A DNA stretch of 64,000 bases, from NCBI RefSeq assembly GCF_022539505.1, contig NC_061510.1, forward strand, positions 36,729,047 through 36,793,046, read 5' to 3'. This document shows positions 58,352 to 64,000 of this stretch, piece after piece. The stretch is from Lolium rigidum (taxonomy: Eukaryota; Streptophyta; Magnoliopsida; Poales; Poaceae). Within the stretch, counting starts at the first letter, position 1. Each line of letters begins with the position of its first letter. The position numbers and the translations under genes were made by a program. Below the pieces are notes generated by a model that ran no database searches, had not been told where the DNA came from, and saw only the letters and a list, made by a program, of their open reading frames with translations.

Positions 58352-60537
58352 TACTTTTTTTACTGGTACGGGCAAAATATATTGCTGGTGTATGGCCCTC
58401 TTTTTGAGAATTCAGAAACACCCAATCAATTCGAGTTATGCGGCCTGGTCTACTTATGTTCAGCTGGGTGCAGCTGCTACCGCTTCTCAAGTTGCTGTCA
58501 TAGCGTTGAACTGGCCCTGTCCAGGTCGATAAAACTTACTAAACTATATCTGAAATATATAATACTCTTGCTTTTCTAAATAATGTAATCTTAGATTGGC
58601 GAGCATGTATGGGCAGACGGATACAGGTTTCAGACAGCTCGCACTGTCTGAAGTCCAATGTGCCAATAAATTTACCTGCGACGTTTCTTGTTTGAATTAG
58701 TATTTTTCCTCCTAATTTTGTTTCCATCCGTTTGGATTCTTCGGGAATCGCTTCCAATTGGGAACTTTTTTATATGAATGTGTGACTGTAAAGTCGATCT
58801 CGAGTTCTTCGTTGATGCATGCACCTGTAAACCAGGAACGTCCTTTTCGCGGTCAGTATCTGTAGATTGAGATGTAAATGGAATTGGTGAATAGTTTAGT
58901 TCTTTAACTTTACATTTGCACGACGTAATCTGCTAAAATGTCATGCATGATTGTGATCATACGAGATGCATGACAGTATAGCTGAGTCAGTCAGTCAGTC
59001 TCTCACTCACTCGCTCCTTAACTGATGGTAGTGAAGTTGTGGCCAAGAATATACTCGTCACTGTCAATGCCTTCCATGTCTAATTATCAGCATTCCCTTG
59101 TGTGCCTGCTCTGGGGTCCGTACTTCAAAAGAGCGAGTGAAATGGAAAAATCCCAGTTGAACCTGGGTGCACGTGAACCCAGGTGGGAAATGCATTTTCC
59201 CAGTTGAACTCTGAAACAAACGCGGTATCTTTCTTTGCTAGGACGAGAAGTTCAATGCAGCGTTAGACAAAACCGAGAAGGGAACTGCTCACAGCTTGTG
59301 CTCATGCATGTTCCCTCTGCGTTATCATCCAACTTACGGAAACGGTCCCAATTGTCACCTGCCCGCTCCGATGTAAGCCCCGCCAGCTCACCTCAGACCT
59401 ACAGATAAGCCACAGTTCATTGTAACGAAGGACCATTTCAAGGTGCTGACCACGGCTGTGTGCGTGTGATCAAATGTTGCAAACTACATTTAGAAATTTG
59501 CAGGTTTTAAATTCTCCTATGTTCAGTACTTACAGCTCATGTGTGATTATTTGTAAGGATAGACGTATACCTTCAAATCGTCCTATATATGTTCAATACA
59601 GATCATACGTGCTGGTCAAATAAACTGCAAGTAACTTTCAAACCTCTCCAGTACAAAATAATCTCTCGAAGCAAATTAAGTTCAGAATATTAAATGCTTA
59701 CAGCTCATGTGTGTGATTATTTTCAGAATTTTACAATACTTACAAATATGTCTTCTGCCAAGTTTTAAAAGGTGAGTATGTATGTAGCTATGTTCAGAAT
59801 CTTATTTTCTGACAGTGATGTACTAGTTTTTTTGTTGGAAAGTATCAAAAGGAAAATACTACCACCAATGAAGTTTCGATTCTATATTCTCATACATGTT
59901 ACAAATTGTGAAGTATGAAGCACGCATATACACATTGCTAGCAACGAAACCCCTATAAACATGAAAATTAAGATGTGTTGAAAGAAGTACCGATCTGGAA
60001 ACTGACATAACTAGTTATTGAGGGTGAAAGGATGATATACGAAGGAAACCACCTGTTGACATCTCACAGCTCTCTATATATTTTTACACTAATGCTTAAG
60101 ATACTCATAGGACCCATACCTTATAAAACACCCCATCATAATATTTAGATATTTACGTCATTCTGGATATGAACATACATAAAACTATATTGTATTAAGT
60201 GGTCCAAATTATTTTGTGTAGGGGACTGGGGAGTGGGAGTTTCACTTAATTTGCTTAGGTATATGCTGAAGTTCAAGGTCAAAAATATTTTCTCCAATGT
60301 TGCAACTTAAATTTAGAATATTAAAAAAAATCACAACTTAATATATATTTGAGCAATTACATGGTCAATTACACCAGTTATAGTTTCATAAAGTATCTCC
60401 TAAGACAATGTACTCAATGTCAAGAAAACGATAGAACGAGATATGAAAAGATACAAAAGTTCAACGTTCGGAGCCCGGTTGATACATCAACGAGCCAGTC
60501 ATGCCGGGCTCGGAATGGCTATAACCTACATGTCTAC
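58352..60537. other. Gene-free AT-rich stretch
   Basis: No coding frame with a known domain. A 12-bp-stem hairpin lies at 60468-60515, and a near-palindrome (CCTGGGTGCACGTGAACCCA...) lies at about 59162. Both are described separately. Confidence 0.35.
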
Positions 60538-62247
60538 TAATTCGCTGGGACTCCAAGCGAAGAATTTTTCAGCAAGTATGTTCTTTCCCCCACAAGAATG
60601 ACCCGGTTCAATATCGAACACAATGTATATGGTGTTTCTTGCTATTCTCATCAAGCAACTCTGTGAAAACTGAGAAAGTGTCCTTGTTGTCCCCAACTCT
60701 ACTAGATTGCCTCCGCTCCCTTGCCGCCCGCGCAGCCAAGAGAAGCAGCCCACAGCACCGGCCGACGCCCCTGCCGTCGGTGGCGCCGCCCTCAACCCTC
60801 GAGGCCGCCGCCTCAGATCCCAGGCTCCCACCGGAACAAACGCCCTCCGACCACCACCCTGACCCACATCCGCTCCAGCCAGATCCGATCTGAGCAGGAG
60901 GTGCCGACCGAGCACCCGCACCGGTAAGGACGATCTCTGCGCGTGTTCCTCCACCGATCTCCGTGCCGGAGGTTCGAGAGCCAAGAGCCCCCCCCCCCCT
61001 TTCACCGGTCTCGCGAGCTTGGCCGACGGCGCCTCGAGGGGCGACGAGGAGGAGGTGCGGCGGTGGGCTAGGGTTCCGCCCCCTTGGCCGCCAGGAGGAG
61101 GCAACGCGATGAGACGGGTGATTGTTAAATATTTTTTGGTTTTTTAGATGAAAAATTTATGAAAGATAGAATAGAATAAGTATCAACCCCAGAACTCCAA
61201 CAATTGTATTTTTGATAGACATTTTCCTTTTACAGTCGAGTAGCTTCTCCACGGCATCTCTTTTCTCCACTTCTCCACCGCATCTGTCCCCAAAGTCTCC
61301 ATGAGTTGCAAGCATCCATTTAGCCATTTGGGCATCGCGTTTCAGCGCAAGTGAAGTGTGGCCTCGCGTTGCATCGTAGTCAATTTTTCTTAGGCGGCAG
61401 CTTCTCTCTACTTGTTCTATTCTCTGGCGTTGACTATTTTTCCCACAAATTAGTGACATTTTCTCTCTCTATCATCTCATCTTCCAATATTTTGTTGTTG
61501 AAATTGCTACTCTAAAAACACACAATTCAGAGAACAAAACTATTCGTTATAGTCATTTTTACATACACTCAACTTCAGGGAAAAGAACAACGCACTGCTC
61601 CATAAAATCGCTAATTTTCACTGCATAAAGACCATATCTGGATGGAGGTGGCGACCAGGTTGCTCTGCCAGCCACGCACGAGCGACACCGAATCATAGCC
61701 CGAAGTCAAACAGGTTTCACTGGAGCACATAGGTCCTGGCCTCCAGCGAGATTGGCGCACAGCCTTCCCGTCGGGAAGATCTCCAGGGCGTGAGGAGGTC
61801 AGCTGCGGGATCAGACCCATGGAGTGAGGCAAGAGAAATGGAGTACGGCGAGGTTGGACTCCCCTAACCTTGGCCAGCGACCAGGCGCGTTGTCCACCGC
61901 CTGTTGTGGCTGCTCCTCCTTGATGTTGGGACGATGGCGCCTCGTGGTCCTCCTCGTTAGGTAGGTCTGCGGTGAGAGGAGAAGGCGCTTGGGACGGGGG
62001 TCGCGAGACGAGCGAGGTCGCCGGGGCTGGGAGCCCGACCACGGCATGGCTTGCCGCTCCACCTCCGCCGCTTCGCTCCAAAGGAAGGAGGGCGATTTAT
62101 GGGCTAGGTGAATCAGGTGCGGGTACGAAAACAGCGAGGCCCAGCAGCCACGGACGAACGAGCGAACCGTTTTTAACTTACGGGTGGCAATGTCTGTAAT
62201 TAGATGTGAAAATCAGGGTCTCTTTTGCTTTTATTATTAGGTATAGA
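60538..62247 (-). mobile_element. Possible Helitron (minus) carrying gene-like fragments
   Basis: The right end reads, on the minus strand, TCTATACCTAATAATAAAAG from 62247, a common grass Helitron 5' end. Leftwards are two gene-like blocks. The minus strand at about 60690-60600 reads KDTFSVFTELLDENSKKHHI, joined to GC-rich sequence at 60720-61100. A second GC-rich frame at 62081-61611 has no recognised domain. The 3' end was not found; 60538 is only the left limit of gene-like sequence. Alternative: unrelated fragments beside a Helitron end. Confidence 0.4.
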
Positions 62248-63847
62248 TTTACAATTTCTCTCAACTAGTCTCATTACTTTGAGCTGTCTCGCTACTCGCT
62301 AGATTTAGCCGTTGCTCTAGGTTTGGCAGTGACTATATGCAGAAAATGATTTTTTTAGTTAAACCAAATTAACAATGAAAATATTCATGTGTATGTAATA
62401 TTTAAAGGTACGTGTCAATTTTTCAAGTTTTTTTCAATTAGATCATGCGTAAAATCTTTTGTTGTATAATCTATTTAAATGCACAATTCGTTTAACTAAA
62501 CTAAGTTTAATGTTTCGGACAGGCTTTAAAGTTGATAGTATCATTTTTTTTTTGCTTTCTGGTGTTTGTTCATAAATCGATGATGATTAGAGAAGAATTG
62601 GGTAGACATGTAACTGAAAATTAGGAGGAGACTAATCGGGGTGTTTATACTGCAAATCTTCGGCAGATCCCAAAGCCCAAGATACACTAATACTGGATCA
62701 CACTAGGATGCGTCTTTGCGGGCCCATAGCAAGAGACCCACGAGACTCGGTCTTCCAAATAGCCAGACTTCCCTCAGGCCCATATATCTCGTCGAGACTC
62801 GGTTCTGCGCTCTCTTTTTCTGCATCTCAAACATGAGGTTGTTCACCTGTTCAGCACTCTGAATTCTAAATTCAGATATCTCTTATCAGATGTATAGAGT
62901 TATAGAGGTTCTGATTTAATTTGTCCTCCTGAGAGCTAGCCCACACGGCCACACCTCAGGCACCTACCCTACCTGTTCTTCAATCAATCTCCCCAAACAC
63001 ATAAAAGTCAGTTGTAGCCGTCGCACTCGCCCGTGTTCTCGTCGTGGAGGACATGTACACGTACGCATATAAACATACAGCCATACAGGCACAAACTTGC
63101 ATGCACACAGAACAGAAAAGAAATCATCGGATAGGTAGGCAAACAAACAAAGCGGGCAATCAGGAGTGCACTGTCGCGCACATTATCTTAATCATGAAAT
63201 GCTGATACAAAAGTAAGCGTTTGCACGTACGGCGTGTCATCGCATAACTAAATTAGTCGAGGTTACGTGCAAGCCATTTCCTATCTTTCTTTTATCAGGG
63301 TATACGTACGTGCAAAACTATTTCTATTCGTCTCCATGGCCCTGTTTTGTTGCGAGACAGTGTAGCGGCCGTGTGGAGGAAACTATTAAGAGCTGGCGCA
63401 CTTGAGGTGAGCTTTGCAACAACCCAAGTTTCTTTTTAAGAAACCAAGGATACCAATCTAGTGTCCCTAATCGACAATCATGAGTCATCATCATTAAAAG
63501 AATGCTCCAACTAATTAGTGTCCTAAGATTATTTAGGACCTTTTATTGATCCAGGTCCTTGAGATTATTGAGGACCATTTGTTCATCCAACATTGTAAAC
63601 TCACCACCTGGAGTGATAGAACAAATGCAAAGTGTATTTTTTTAAGAAAGAAGAACATAACATGTGGTTAGTGATTTTCCTAGTTTCCTCGTGTCACCCC
63701 TGTAATCTCACCCCCGTAACCCCTCGCTTCGCCCCTGTCTGGCGACCGAGGGGCAACCCTAGCCGCCGCCATCTACCACCTCCCCCTCCCTCCTCCCACC
63801 TCGCCACTGCCAGAGAACGTGGCTAGGCAAAGCCGCAGTCAACACGC
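62248..63847. other. Gene-free stretch
   Basis: AT-rich sequence with a few GC-rich patches. Short frames only, and no element ends recognised until 63848. Confidence 0.35.
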
Positions 63848-64000
63848 TAAGGATGGCAATTTTATCCGCGTATCCGAGTATCCACGGATATCCGGCCCAA
63901 CGGGCACATGTATGGATGGATGATTATGTCCATGGATTCATGGAGCGGATATTCAATAACTCAATGTCCATGGATTTCATGGGTCGGATATCTGATAACT
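63848..64000. mobile_element. hAT-type non-autonomous element, left end only
   Basis: TAAGGATGGCAATTTTATCC begins a block rich in GGATATCCG and CCATGGATT motifs that runs off the right edge. The start matches the TAGGGATGGCA end type of the element at 51549-52321. The other end and target duplication lie outside. Confidence 0.55.

Noticed and set aside
59140..59210. A MITE around the near-palindrome at about 59162
   Set aside because: The palindrome is short (about 22 bp) and no flanking duplication or second end was found.
1..64000. CRISPR arrays, operons, rRNA genes or integrated viral genomes
   Set aside because: No regularly spaced short repeats with unique spacers, no ribosomal RNA sequence and no virus-like coding region were seen. 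The reverse transcriptases belong to LINE, Copia and Gypsy elements.

Overview
The window looks like nuclear DNA of a large-genome grass of the Triticeae (wheat, barley, Aegilops or rye type). This rests on Angela/BARE-type Copia LTRs starting TGTTGGAGATATGCCC, nested Gypsy and Copia elements, Stowaway MITEs, a tRNA-derived SINE, LINEs, and intron-containing plant genes with GT-AG introns. No organellar, bacterial or viral sequence was seen.

Layout. Bases 1-10821 are a three-level nest: an old Copia LTR (minus) was hit by a Gypsy element (minus, running off the left edge), which was hit by an 8.6 kb Angela-like Copia element (plus) flanked by the 5-bp duplication CACCC. Bases 10822-21280 hold a degenerate array of an unidentified, coding-like repeat. 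It is broken by three LINE fragments, and the largest LINE carries its own small Copia insertion. Bases 21459-22748 (minus) encode an OCTOPUS-like protein. Bases 23100-26400 hold DNA transposon and Helitron remnants.

Bases 26473-32298 (minus) are a complete eight-exon MAP kinase kinase gene of the MKK6 group. Its second intron contains an inverted copy of the gene's own 5' end. Bases 34047-35310 hold a PIF/Harbinger transposase pseudogene. Bases 37471-41245 (plus) are a six-exon receptor-like cytoplasmic kinase of the CRCK type. Bases 41650-47450 contain a SINE, a tRNA-like relic, a 59-bp LINE tail, tandem duplications and MITEs.

Bases 47453-50767 (minus) are a four-exon gene whose C terminus is a REF6-like C2H2 zinc-finger array without any JmjC domain. 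One of its exons is a chimera made by tandem duplication. Bases 51549-54432 hold a hAT-like element, a Stowaway MITE and a Helitron-like end. Bases 56110-56694 (minus) encode a SUPERMAN/TAC1-like single zinc-finger protein with an EAR motif. The remainder (57-64 kb) is transposon-derived sequence: a Mutator-like element, a possible Helitron with gene-like fragments, and the start of another hAT-like element.

The five host genes (OCTOPUS-like, MKK6, CRCK-like, C2H2 protein, SUPERMAN-like) are independent single genes, not a pathway cluster. The points most worth a second look are the self-inverted copy inside the MKK6 intron, the birth of a chimeric exon in the zinc-finger gene, and the contrast between near-identical LTRs and a ruined interior in the Angela-like element.
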